DNA from: Lachnoclostridium phytofermentans ISDg
GTDB taxonomy: Bacteria; Bacillota; Clostridia; Lachnospirales; Lachnospiraceae
Reading direction: 5' to 3'
NCBI RefSeq assembly: GCF_000018685.1
Contig: NC_010001.1
Location: 2,372,001-2,436,000 of the forward strand
Length of the DNA stretch: 64,000 nt
A model generated the notes under the pieces. The model ran no database searches, was not told the origin of the DNA, and saw only the letters and a program-made list of their open reading frames with translations. The position numbers and the translations under genes were made by a program. Shown here piece after piece: positions 34,002-42,886 of this stretch. The stretch's first letter is position 1. Each line of letters begins with the position of its first letter.

Positions 34002-35222
34002 ATGAAGATAATCAAAGGTGGAGTAACAGCAGCGAAAGGTTTTAAGGCTTCAGGCATCTATGCAGGAATAAAGAAAAAAAGAAAAGATATGGCGTTGGTT
34101 TATAGTATAGTTCCTGCAGTGGGCGCGGGTGTATTTACAACAAATATAGTAAAAGCTGCACCAGTAAAATGGGATATGAACTTATTAAAGCAAAATAAGG
34201 CTATTCAGGCAGTTGTTTTAAATAGTGGAGTTGCGAACGCATGCACTGGCGAACTTGGTGATATAAACAATGAGAAGATGGCAAAAGCCGTTGCGCATGT
34301 ACTTTCCATACCTGTTAGTTCTGTTTTAACAGCATCTACTGGAGTTATCGGAAAACAATTACCTATAGAGGTAATTGAAGCGGGTTCTAAGAAATTGGTG
34401 AATGAATTATCAGACACGAAGGAATCCGGATTATTAGCCGCTGAGGCAATTATGACAACGGACACGATATCTAAAGAATGTGCGGTAACTTTCTTTCTAG
34501 GTGAAAAAAAAGTTACAGTAGGTGGTATGAGTAAGGGTTCTGGTATGATTCATCCGAATATGGCAACGATGCTTGGCGTTGTGACAACCGATGTCTCGAT
34601 TAGTAAAGAAATGTTACAGGCAGTTGTAAGTTCCGGTGTAATTGATACCTTTAATATGATTTCAGTGGATCGAGATACCTCAACAAATGATTCACTCATG
34701 GTAATGGCAAATGGTCTTGCTGAAAATGAAATAATTACGGAGAAAAATGAGGCATATTATCTGTTTTATGCAGCATTTCATTATGTAACAGAAACCTTGG
34801 CGAAAATGATGGCAGGGGATGGGGAAGGTGCAACGAAATTATTAGAGGTTTCTGTACTTAATGCAGCGACAAAGGAACAAGCTATTACACTTAGTAAATC
34901 AATCATAACCTCCAATCTTGTCAAAACAGCTGTATTCGGAAATGACGCAAATTGGGGTAGAATTTTATGTGCTATGGGATACGCTGGAGTTGAATTTGAT
35001 CCAGATAAGGTGGATTTATTTATAGAAAGTAGTTTGGGAAAATTGCAATTAGTTGAAAACGGTATGGCGACTGATTACTCCGAAGAGTTGGCAACTAAGA
35101 TACTGTCTCATAAGGAAGTAACTGCTATTGCTGATATGAAACTTGGTACGGCTTTTGCAAAGGCATGGGGATGCGACTTGACTTACGACTATGTTAAAAT
35201 CAATGCGGATTATCGTTCCTAA
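34002..35222 (+). CDS. argJ: glutamate N-acetyltransferase / ornithine acetyltransferase
   Basis: The protein has 406 residues. It recycles the acetyl group from N-acetylornithine to glutamate and is made as a precursor that cleaves itself. The cleavage motif is HPNMATMLGV with Thr189 as the new N-terminus and nucleophile. The oxyanion region is near STGVIGKQLP, and the C-terminus ends in a typical TYDYVKINADYRS. Whether it also uses acetyl-CoA (bifunctional) cannot be told by eye. The ribosome site for ATG 34002 is weak, and the 147-nt gap after argC might hold an internal signal. Confidence 0.96.
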   Translation: MKIIKGGVTAAKGFKASGIYAGIKKKRKDMALVYSIVPAVGAGVFTTNIVKAAPVKWDMNLLKQNKAIQAVVLNSGVANACTGELGDINNEKMAKAVAHVLSIPVSSVLTASTGVIGKQLPIEVIEAGSKKLVNELSDTKESGLLAAEAIMTTDTISKECAVTFFLGEKKVTVGGMSKGSGMIHPNMATMLGVVTTDVSISKEMLQAVVSSGVIDTFNMISVDRDTSTNDSLMVMANGLAENEIITEKNEAYYLFYAAFHYVTETLAKMMAGDGEGATKLLEVSVLNAATKEQAITLSKSIITSNLVKTAVFGNDANWGRILCAMGYAGVEFDPDKVDLFIESSLGKLQLVENGMATDYSEELATKILSHKEVTAIADMKLGTAFAKAWGCDLTYDYVKINADYRS

Positions 35223-35321
35223 GAAAATAAGATCAATTAAGCCAAAACAATAAAATCAATTAAGGCAGTAAAAATAAAAGATTAATTATGACGGTAAAAT
35301 TATAACATAAGGGGACTTCAT

Positions 35322-36224
35322 ATGGATCAAATATTAGTAAAAGCACAAACATTAATAGAGGCGTTACCATATATTCAAAAATTTAATAATAAGAAGGTTG
35401 TAGTAAAGTACGGGGGAAGTGCTATGCTTGACCCGGAACTTGAGCTTAATGTAATTAAGGATGTAGTTTTATTAAAATTAGTTGGTATGCAGCCAATCAT
35501 TGTACATGGTGGCGGTAAGGAGATTAGTAAATGGGTTTCCTTACTAGGTCATGAGTCAAAGTTTGTCGATGGACTTCGGGTAACGGATGAAGTGACAATG
35601 GAAGTCGCTGAAATGGTACTTGGTAAAGTTAATAAGCACTTGGTGCAGATGGTACAACAACTTGGAGTAAAAGCAGTTGGTATTAGCGGTAAGGATGGTG
35701 CGACACTTTGTTGTGAAAAGAAGTTAGTAAATGGAGAAGATATCGGTTTTGTTGGTAATATTTCAGAAGTTAATACCGATTTAATCGATACTTTAATTAA
35801 AAATGATTTTATTCCAATTATTGCACCAATTGGACTTGATAAGAATTATATGGCTTATAACATTAATGCGGACGATGCTGCTTGTGCGGTGTCCACTGCT
35901 ATAGGTGCTGAAAAATTGGCATTTTTAACAGATATCGAAGGTGTCTATCAAAATCCTGAAGATAAGTCAACGCTGATTTCCGTTTTAACTTTAGAAAAAG
36001 CGGATGAGTTAATCCAAGAAGGATTTATTGGCGGTGGTATGTTACCAAAACTAAAAAATTGTATTGATGCAGTTAGAAGCGGGGTATCAAGGGTTCATAT
36101 TTTAGATGGAAGAAGAGAACATTGTTTGTTACTTGAATTTTTTACGAATAAAGGGATTGGAACAGCAATAATAAATGATGATTCAATCTTATTTGAACAT
36201 GAAAGTGGGATGAAGGAGGGGTGA
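35322..36224 (+). CDS. argB: N-acetylglutamate kinase, arginine-sensitive type
   Basis: The kinase has 300 residues from ATG 35322 after AAGGGG. It phosphorylates N-acetylglutamate. The nucleotide-binding motifs KYGGSAM and [11 protein letters not shown] are present, as is [11 protein letters not shown]. An N-terminal helix of about 25 residues ([20 protein letters not shown]) precedes the core. This helix is found in hexameric, arginine-inhibited NAGKs and is absent from the E. coli enzyme, so feedback inhibition is inferred. It ends two bases before argD. Confidence 0.96.
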
Positions 36225-36226
36225 GG

Positions 36227-37423
36227 ATGGAGAACATAATAAACCAACAAGAACAGGTACTGATGCATACGTATAATCGTTATCCCGTTGTATTAGATCA
36301 TGGGGAAGGTGTTTATCTCTATGATATTAATGGCAAAAAATATCTCGATTTTGTATCAGGTATTGCGGTATTTGCTCTTGGTTATGCGAATGGTGAGTAT
36401 AATAATGTACTGAAAGAACAATTAGATAAACTTATCCATACGTCAAATTATTTTTATAGTGAACCAGCACTCGCTGCAGCAAAGAAATTAGTTAAGGCAA
36501 CTGGAATGGACCGTGTTTTCTTTACCAATAGCGGAACAGAAGCAATCGAAGGTGCAATAAAGTTAGCAAGAAAGTATTATTATAAGAAATACGGGAAAGC
36601 AGATAGTGAAATAATTGCTATGGAACATTCTTTTCACGGAAGAAGTATGGGAGCTTTATCCGTAACTGGTACAAAAAAATACAGAGATGCCTTTGAACCA
36701 CTGATTGGTGGTGCTGTTTTTGTTCCTTATAATAATATAAATGAGTTAAAGGGTAGAATTTCTGATAAAACCTGCGCTATATTAATAGAAACGGTACAAG
36801 GAGAGGGTGGTATTTATCCAGCGGACCCTGAGTATTTAAAAGAAGTGCGCCAGATTTGTGATGATAAAGATATTGTACTTATCCTAGATGAAATACAATG
36901 CGGGATGGGACGTTGTGGAACTATGTTTGCTTACGAACAATATGGAATAACCCCTGATATTGTTACTACTGCCAAAGCGTTAGGGTGCGGGGTACCTGTT
37001 GGTGCATTTGCAGCGAAAGAATCCGTAGCTAATGCTCTAGAACCTGGGGATCATGGAACTACTTATGGTGGGAACCCTTTGGCTACAGCAGCTGTTTCTA
37101 AAGTTTTTGATTTATTTGAACAGGAACAGATTTTATCAAATGTAAAGGTTGTAGGGGAGTATTTACAGGGAAAATTACTAGAGCTTAAAAAAGACAATAA
37201 CTCAATTGTTACCATAAGAGGCAAGGGGATGATGCTTGGCTTAGAATTTAATATTCCAGTGAAAGATATCATTGCTCGTGCGCTAGAAAAGAACCTTATT
37301 TTAATATCAGCCGGAACTAAGGTAATACGTTTCTTACCACCGTTAATTATAGAGAAGAAGCATGTAGATGAAATGATTTCTATTTTTAAAGAATGCATAG
37401 GAATGAACGGAACAAATAAATAG
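36227..37423 (+). CDS. argD: acetylornithine aminotransferase
   Basis: The enzyme has 398 residues from ATG 36227; AAGGAGGGG at 36213-36220 is correctly spaced for this start, while the GTG at 36221 overlaps the argB stop. It is a class-III PLP aminotransferase converting N-acetylglutamate semialdehyde to N-acetylornithine. LDEIQCGMGRCG and the PLP lysine in TTAKALGCGVPVGA are visible, and NSGTEAIEGAIKLARKYY marks the cofactor phosphate site. It completes the acetylated part of the pathway; argF and argH are not in the window. Confidence 0.96.
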   Translation: MENIINQQEQVLMHTYNRYPVVLDHGEGVYLYDINGKKYLDFVSGIAVFALGYANGEYNNVLKEQLDKLIHTSNYFYSEPALAAAKKLVKATGMDRVFFTNSGTEAIEGAIKLARKYYYKKYGKADSEIIAMEHSFHGRSMGALSVTGTKKYRDAFEPLIGGAVFVPYNNINELKGRISDKTCAILIETVQGEGGIYPADPEYLKEVRQICDDKDIVLILDEIQCGMGRCGTMFAYEQYGITPDIVTTAKALGCGVPVGAFAAKESVANALEPGDHGTTYGGNPLATAAVSKVFDLFEQEQILSNVKVVGEYLQGKLLELKKDNNSIVTIRGKGMMLGLEFNIPVKDIIARALEKNLILISAGTKVIRFLPPLIIEKKHVDEMISIFKECIGMNGTNK

Positions 37424-37496
37424 AAGTTGAACCAATAGTTCTATCATTTTGAGATAAGGTACGATTTTATAGCTACTCCTTAATTTTTAGAGTCAG

Positions 37497-37543
37497 CAGG
37501 CTGTAAGAGTGGAAGAAATTAAATATACCACTCTTACAGCCTG
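37497..37543. repeat. 16-bp perfect inverted repeat
   Basis: CAGGCTGTAAGAGTGG (37497-37512) and CCACTCTTACAGCCTG (37528-37543) are perfect inverses around a 15-nt AT-rich loop. There is no T tract, so simple termination is unlikely, although it does lie 74 bp after argD. Confidence 0.8.
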
Positions 37544-37598
37544 TTGTCATGATAGCGCCTTTATCCTTTCAAAGGTTCTTATCGTCAAGAGCTCATCT

Positions 37599-37703
37599 TT
37601 ATTCGTCCCAAAAGTCCACAATCTCTTTAAGAATTTCATCTTTTGTTGTCAGTGTCGCTTCATTAATTGTCGTACCTGTTTCTTTTCTATTTTCGCATAG
37701 TAA
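37599..37703 (-). pseudogene. C-terminal remnant of an unknown gene
   Basis: On minus, about 34 codons end with TAA at 37601-37599 and read NRKETGTTINEATLTTKDEI then LKEIVDFWDE. This looks like a genuine protein C-terminus, but it has no start and is closed upstream by a stop. The family was not recognised. Confidence 0.3.
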
Positions 37704-37782
37704 TTAGCAAAATAGGGAAAACTACAGACGTTAAAGAGAACTTTGCGCGAGAAAGTATAAGGATAATTAGGAGGTTTTAAAA

Positions 37783-38220
37783 ATGATTGGTTGGATCGTA
37801 GCATTAATTTCGGGTGCGTTAATGAGTATACAGGGAGTCTTTAATACAGGTGTTACAAAGCAGACAAGTGTGTGGGTAGCATCTTCCTTTGTTCAATTTT
37901 CAGCTTTAATCGTATGTTTAGCAGCCTATTTTATTACGGGTAGGGAAGGTAACTTTGGACAACTGATACGGATACAAGACAAGTACATGTTACTCGGTGG
38001 AGCAATTGGAGCATTCATAACATTTACTGTGATTCAAAGCATCGGTTCTCTTGGTCCAGCGAAGGCTACCATACTTATTGTAACTGCACAATTAGTAGCT
38101 TCTTATGTTATTGAGCTTTTCGGAATCTTTGGAACGGAAAAAGTTCCTTTTGAATGGAGAAAGTTAATTGGACTTGCACTCATGATTGGCGGTATCATAA
38201 CCTTTAAATGGGAAAAATAG
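37783..38220 (+). CDS. DMT-superfamily transporter (YdcZ/DUF606)
   Basis: The membrane protein has 145 residues and starts at ATG 37783 after GGAGGTT. Four to five hydrophobic helices (IVALISGALMSIQGVFNTGV first) and the overall half-size layout are those of the YdcZ group of drug/metabolite transporters, which work as dimers or pairs. GSLGPAKATILIVTAQLVAS is the most conserved block. The substrate is unknown. It stands alone, followed by one of the dispersed TTCGCGAA hairpins. Confidence 0.85.
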   Translation: MIGWIVALISGALMSIQGVFNTGVTKQTSVWVASSFVQFSALIVCLAAYFITGREGNFGQLIRIQDKYMLLGGAIGAFITFTVIQSIGSLGPAKATILIVTAQLVASYVIELFGIFGTEKVPFEWRKLIGLALMIGGIITFKWEK

Positions 38221-38230
38221 TACAATACGA

Positions 38231-38256
38231 GAAAAGTACGCTTCGCGAACTTTTTC
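38231..38256. repeat. dispersed TTCGCGAA hairpin, copy 3
   Basis: GAAAAGTACGCTTCGCGAAC and TTTTTC form an imperfect palindrome with arms AAAAGT/ACTTTT. Related elements occur at 3317-3351, 4864-4886 and 48880-48919, each soon after a gene end or just before a gene. Confidence 0.6.
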
Positions 38257-38383
38257 TAGTCATAAATAATCAAAAAATATTTGCTTTTTTCCACTTGTAT
38301 TCACCTATCTAATTAGGTACAATGGTATTGTGTAGTGTATTGAGACTATTGCTCCTAAAGGTTATCAATGAAAGGATAATCCT

Positions 38384-39100
38384 ATGGAGAAAAAACGTAA
38401 AATTGCAGGTTTTTGTTTGATATTAGCTCTTATAATCGCCGGGGGTATTTATTCAAGTACTGTCTTTGGTGGGAAAGCAGATCCCGAGGTAGTGTTGTTA
38501 AATGGTGATGGTAAGAAATTGGAGGATCCGAAGTATCCAAAGGATACTTCGGGAGAATTATCTGAAATTACTTTAAGAAATGATAAGGAAGTAAGCAAAG
38601 AAAATATCTCAGAACAAGACCTGCTATTAGAGGCTGTAATTCATGTCTGCGGAGAAGTAAATAATCCTGGTGTGTATACTCTTTCAGAAAAAGCAAGAGT
38701 TGTAGATGCTATTGAGGCTGCAGGAGGATTTACGAAGGAAGCAGCGGAAGATGCTTTTAATCAAGCCGCTTTGATTACAGATGGACAAAGGATTTATGTT
38801 CCAAACAAAAAGGAAGTGGAAACGCTATCCGATGTAGAAATTGCAGAAGTCGTATTTTCTAACCCGACTGGGAAAGAAAAGAACGATGAAAGTTCTAATA
38901 AAACAAAAGTCAATATAAATAAGGCAACGAAAGAAGAACTTATGACTATTCCCGGGATTGGAGAAGCAAAAGCGTTAAGTATTATCTCTTATCGAACAGA
39001 GCATGGTTTGTTTTCAACCATTGAAGAACTTCAAAATATTTCCGGAATTAAATCAGCAGTTTTTAATCGAATGAAAGACTTCATTACAGTAGGAAAATAA
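38384..39100 (+). CDS. comEA: ComEA-type DNA-binding competence protein
   Basis: The protein has 238 residues. One N-terminal membrane anchor (FCLILALIIAGGIYSSTVF) is followed by a SLBB domain (AVIHVCGEVNNPGVYTLSEK) and a C-terminal helix-hairpin-helix pair (VNINKATKEELMTIPGIGEA and FSTIEELQNISGI). ComEA binds double-stranded DNA outside the membrane and hands it to ComEC. comEC lies 3.8 kb downstream, separated by a two-component system and a GerMN gene, which is not the usual adjacent order. Confidence 0.93.
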   Translation: MEKKRKIAGFCLILALIIAGGIYSSTVFGGKADPEVVLLNGDGKKLEDPKYPKDTSGELSEITLRNDKEVSKENISEQDLLLEAVIHVCGEVNNPGVYTLSEKARVVDAIEAAGGFTKEAAEDAFNQAALITDGQRIYVPNKKEVETLSDVEIAEVVFSNPTGKEKNDESSNKTKVNINKATKEELMTIPGIGEAKALSIISYRTEHGLFSTIEELQNISGIKSAVFNRMKDFITVGK

Positions 39101-39186
39101 ACAAGTTTGCACTAGCAAGAACAAAATTTTTCCTTGTAAAAGTGGTACGGAAAAGAACAGATACAGAGATGAAAGAGGTGGATTCG

Positions 39187-39876
39187 TTGAGTAAAAAGGT
39201 GCTTGTAGTAGATGATGAAAAATTAATTGTTAAGGGAATTCGCTTTTCCCTCGAACAAGATGGCATGGAAGTTGATTGTGCTTATGATGGTGAGGAAGCA
39301 CTCGTTTTTGCGAAACAAAAAGAATATGATGTTATTCTTCTTGATGTTATGCTTCCAAGAATGAATGGGTTTGAAGTATGCCAGCAGATACGTGAATTTT
39401 CTAATATGCCAGTCATCATGTTAACGGCTAAAGGTGATGATATGGATAAGATTCTAGGACTAGAATATGGTGCAGATGATTATATTACTAAGCCATTTAA
39501 TATTTTAGAAGTAAAAGCTAGAATCAAAGCAATTATGAGAAGAAATACAAGAAAGGCTTCAGAAGCAGAAGCATCTAAGACGATTGTCTTTGGTGATCTA
39601 AAGATTGATAGTGAGAGTCGCCGTGTATTTATTTCAGAAAAAGAAATTAATCTTACTGCGAAAGAATTTGATGTACTAGAATTACTAGTTCTTAATCCGA
39701 ATAAAGTATACAGCAGAGAAAATTTATTAAACATCGTATGGGGTTATGACTATCCAGGCGATGTCAGAACAGTGGATGTGCATATCCGCCGCTTAAGAGA
39801 GAAGATTGAAGAAAATCCTAGCGAGCCTAAGTATGTACATACTAAATGGGGTGTTGGTTATTATTTCAAAAATTAA
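39187..39876 (+). CDS. OmpR/PhoB-family response regulator
   Basis: The start is taken at TTG 39187, which has AGGTGG six bases upstream and yields 229 residues, the family norm; ATG 39169 would add six residues. The receiver domain has KVLVVDDEK, phospho-acceptor Asp53 in VILLDVMLPRMNG and Lys in YITKPFN. The winged-helix domain (~130-229) ends with RTVDVHIRRLREKIEENPSE and VWGVGYYF-like WGVGYYFK. It pairs with the kinase that overlaps its 3' end. Targets cannot be read. Confidence 0.94.
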   Translation: MSKKVLVVDDEKLIVKGIRFSLEQDGMEVDCAYDGEEALVFAKQKEYDVILLDVMLPRMNGFEVCQQIREFSNMPVIMLTAKGDDMDKILGLEYGADDYITKPFNILEVKARIKAIMRRNTRKASEAEASKTIVFGDLKIDSESRRVFISEKEINLTAKEFDVLELLVLNPNKVYSRENLLNIVWGYDYPGDVRTVDVHIRRLREKIEENPSEPKYVHTKWGVGYYFKN

Positions 39877-41287
39877 ACGTAAATTTAAAAGTATGCGTCT
39901 GCATATGCTGATTGCACTGATGGTAGTCGGATTAGTTCCGGCTGCCATTTTAACGGCTGCCTTGAGTCGCTCTTATAAGGATCAAAGTATTAACGAAAAG
40001 CTAAATGATGTTCAAATACATGGATTAGATATTGCAAACAAAATATTATTTAGCGGATTCTTAACGAACGCAACGTCGAATGAAATCACAACGCAATTGT
40101 CCTTATTAGCAGACCAATATGATGGAAGAGTTCTTGTTGTAGATAATACTTTAAAAGTAATTTCAGATACTTTCGGAAAAGAAGCTACAGGGAAGGTGTT
40201 GTTATCCTCTGATGTTATTAAATGCCTAAGGGGGGCAACTAGTACAAAAAAAAGTTCAGGCACAAAAAGAGCTGAGGTTATGATTCCAATTATATCATCA
40301 GATAAGCCATTACCACTAGGCGTAATTATTATGAATGTTTCTTTGGAAAGAGAATATGCAATATTAAGTAATATGGGCCAAGAGGCTATGATTTATTGTT
40401 GGATTATTTTAATCGTGTTATTTATAGCAGCTTTTCTCTATTCTAAACATATGGTAAAGCCATTAAAAGCTATAATAGCCTCCATCCAACATGTTTCAGA
40501 CGGTTATATGGATGATGAAGTTAATATACTTGGGTTTACGGAAATTGAAAAGATTTCCGATTCCTTCAACGAAATGTTAGGAAGAATGAAAACATTAGAA
40601 GAATCCAGGCAGGAATTTGTGAGTAACGTATCACATGAGTTAAAAACACCGATTACTTCCATTAAAGTCCTTGCGGAGTCTTTGTTAACTCAACCAGATG
40701 CACCGGTTGAACTATATCGTGAATTTATGACAGACATTAATGAGGAAATCGAGCGTGAGAATAATATCATCACTGACTTACTATCCTTAGTTAAGCTTGA
40801 TAAAAAAACAGGCGAAATGCATATTGCAACGGTTAGCGTTAATGAGCTACTTGAAATTATATTAAAGCGATTAAAACCGATTGCTATGAAGCGAAACATT
40901 GAGCTAGTATATGAAAGTTTTCGAAATGTATTAGCAGAAGTGGATGAAGTTAAGCTATCGCTTGCAATATCGAATTTAATTGAAAATGCAATCAAATACA
41001 ATGTTGATGACGGATGGGTCCGCGTTTCCTTAAATGCAGACCATAAATATTTCTATATCAAAGTAGCAGATTCCGGGATTGGAATTCCAGAAAGTGCACA
41101 AGGCAATATCTTTGATCGATTCTACCGAGTTGATAAAGCGAGAGCAAGGCAGACTGGTGGAACAGGTCTTGGTCTTTCTATTACAAAGAATGTTGTATTA
41201 ATGCACAATGGTGCTATAAAAGTTTATAGTCAGGAAAATGAAGGGTCTACCTTTACCTTACGAATTCCGCTCAATTATATTCCATAA
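39854..41287 (+). CDS. sensor histidine kinase
   Basis: The start is uncertain: TTG 39854 or GTG 39851, overlapping the regulator by ~23 nt, gives ~477 residues; ATG 39893 lacks a site. A membrane helix (LIALMVVGLVPAAILTAALS), an extracytoplasmic sensor of ~130 residues and a second helix (WIILIVLFIAAFLYS) precede HAMP. The dimerization domain has His261 in NVSHELKTPITSIK, and the ATPase has N box LIENAIKYN, DSGIGIPES and GGTGLGLSI. It is of the WalK/PhoR-like architecture. The signal is unknown. Confidence 0.93.
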   Translation: MVIISKIKRKFKSMRLHMLIALMVVGLVPAAILTAALSRSYKDQSINEKLNDVQIHGLDIANKILFSGFLTNATSNEITTQLSLLADQYDGRVLVVDNTLKVISDTFGKEATGKVLLSSDVIKCLRGATSTKKSSGTKRAEVMIPIISSDKPLPLGVIIMNVSLEREYAILSNMGQEAMIYCWIILIVLFIAAFLYSKHMVKPLKAIIASIQHVSDGYMDDEVNILGFTEIEKISDSFNEMLGRMKTLEESRQEFVSNVSHELKTPITSIKVLAESLLTQPDAPVELYREFMTDINEEIERENNIITDLLSLVKLDKKTGEMHIATVSVNELLEIILKRLKPIAMKRNIELVYESFRNVLAEVDEVKLSLAISNLIENAIKYNVDDGWVRVSLNADHKYFYIKVADSGIGIPESAQGNIFDRFYRVDKARARQTGGTGLGLSITKNVVLMHNGAIKVYSQENEGSTFTLRIPLNYIP

Positions 41288-41338
41288 GAAGAATAATGCT
41301 ATGTATATGCTAGATTATTGCATTAGGAAGGAAAGTAT

Positions 41339-42268
41339 ATGAAAAAATATTGCTTTTGGTTTGTCCTTTGCCTATCCTTACTCCTTATTGGATGTCATAA
41401 GAAAGTGAATGAACCAGTTGCTGGAACAAAATTATATTATATAAATAAGGATGAAACAGCAATTGTGTCAGAATCTTATGATTTGAAAAGTACAGATAGA
41501 AAGGGGCAGATTGAGGAGTTTTTAAAAGCGTTAAGTATTGAACCCCAAAATTCGGATTATAAACTTGCAAAACCAAAAGATATTACATTACTTGGTTATA
41601 ACTTTGGTGGAGCAGGGCAGTTACAATTAGGGTTTGATATTAATTATAAAAATGTTACTGGTATTTCTGAAGTATTGATGAGGGCAGCAATCGTAAAGAC
41701 ATTTACTCAAATTGAAGGGATTACTTATGTCGAATTCTTAGTGAATGGACTTCCTTTGGTGTTAGATGATGGAAGCTGGGTTGATATGATGAGTGCAGAC
41801 CATTTCATTGATAATGTAGGAGATTTTACCTCATATTCACAAGTAGATCAAGTATCTCTCTTTTATGCAAATGAAACAGGGGATGGATTATTAGAATCGG
41901 TTCGTAGAATTGAATATGACGGAAGCATACCAATCGAGCAGATTATCGTAGAACAATTGATTGCAGGTCCGATTGATGTCGAACTTCAAGCAGGAATGCA
42001 GGCAACAATTCCACAAAATACTGTGCTTAATAAAATAAGCAAGAAAGATGGAATATGTACTGTAGATTTAAGTTCTGAATTTTTGAATAAACTGCCAAAA
42101 GTCACAGAAGCTACTACGATTTACTCTATAGTTAATACACTTATTAGTGAAGAAAATATAGATAGGGTACAATTTCTGATTAACGGTGAAGTAACCAATC
42201 TATATCGAAAGATTGCGATTGATCAACCACTAGAACGTAATCTTGATATTATTAAGAGTGAGAAATAA
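41339..42268 (+). CDS. lipoprotein with two GerMN domains
   Basis: The protein has 309 residues from ATG 41339 after GGAAGGAAAG. It begins with a lipoprotein signal (LCLSLLLIGCHKK, Cys at 20). Two GerMN-type domains follow, at ~35-165 and ~170-305, each ending in a strand like VEFLVNGLPL or VQFLINGEVT. GerM is needed for sporulation and germination in Bacillus, linking to peptidoglycan synthesis. Lying 51 bp after a sensor kinase, it may be its partner, recalling LpqB- or kinase-linked GerMN lipoproteins in other bacteria. Confidence 0.9.
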   Translation: MKKYCFWFVLCLSLLLIGCHKKVNEPVAGTKLYYINKDETAIVSESYDLKSTDRKGQIEEFLKALSIEPQNSDYKLAKPKDITLLGYNFGGAGQLQLGFDINYKNVTGISEVLMRAAIVKTFTQIEGITYVEFLVNGLPLVLDDGSWVDMMSADHFIDNVGDFTSYSQVDQVSLFYANETGDGLLESVRRIEYDGSIPIEQIIVEQLIAGPIDVELQAGMQATIPQNTVLNKISKKDGICTVDLSSEFLNKLPKVTEATTIYSIVNTLISEENIDRVQFLINGEVTNLYRKIAIDQPLERNLDIIKSEK

Positions 42269-42284
42269 GAAATTAGATGCATAG

Positions 42285-42417
42285 AAAATAATGAGTTTTA
42301 AAAAAATAATGAGCCATAAAAAATAATGAGTCCTAAAAAATAATGATTCCTAAAAATAATGAGTCATAAAAATAATGGTCATAAAAATAATCGGTCATAA
42401 AAAAATAATGATTCATA
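42285..42417. repeat. eight degenerate ~17-bp tandem repeats
   Basis: Units of the type AAATAATGAGTCATAAA repeat about eight times right after the GerMN gene. The units vary by 1-3 bases. No function is evident. Confidence 0.8.
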
Positions 42418-42425
42418 GAAAACGA

Positions 42426-42755
42426 TTATACAAAGGAAGAATGGAGTGGTATAAGCTCTATTCTTCCTTTTATGCTTTTTACAGCTATTATTACATTAAA
42501 ATGCCATCTATAAAATCTGTGATTCATATCACAATTACCATCTTTAAAATCTATAATCATCTTTTCACAATTCCTGCAACAATAAGCGATAGCAGCGGAA
42601 CCTTTTTAGAATGATAATTCGGACAAAATAATAGAACCTTTATGAAATTCAGCGCTGCCGATTATGTGTTTCTTTTTCATCCAGGAAATCTCATGTGGAC
42701 TCTGTATAACACCTTGTTCCATCTTATCATCACAGTATGGACATTTCACATGCAT
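42426..42755 (-). pseudogene. DUF6487-like zinc-ribbon protein with internal stop
   Basis: On minus, ATG 42755 reads MHVKCPYCDDKMEQGVIQSP, EISWMKKKHIIGSAEFHKGS and LSELSF, then TAA at 42608-42606. The same frame continues KGSAAIAYCCRNCEKMIIDF. Both CxxC pairs of a small zinc-ribbon domain are thus present, split by one nonsense codon where Leu (TTA) is expected. Without it the protein would be ~75-80 residues, but the frame also runs on to 42426, so the original stop is probably lost too. Confidence 0.65.
42432..42470 (+). terminator. terminator of the comEA-GerMN unit
   Basis: AAAGGAAGAATGGAG and CTCTATTCTTCCTTT pair over 15 bp (one G-U), followed by a short T-rich stretch. It follows the tandem repeats after the GerMN gene. 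Confidence 0.6.
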
Positions 42756-42886
42756 TACCAGCTTTCTAATTTAAATTATACATATTTATTTTTTTACTAC
42801 AGGATATACAATCTTATATACAGTTTCATCGTATTTTTTTAGTTTATCATTAGCTATAATTGATTTTAATTGGAGGAACAGATCTT

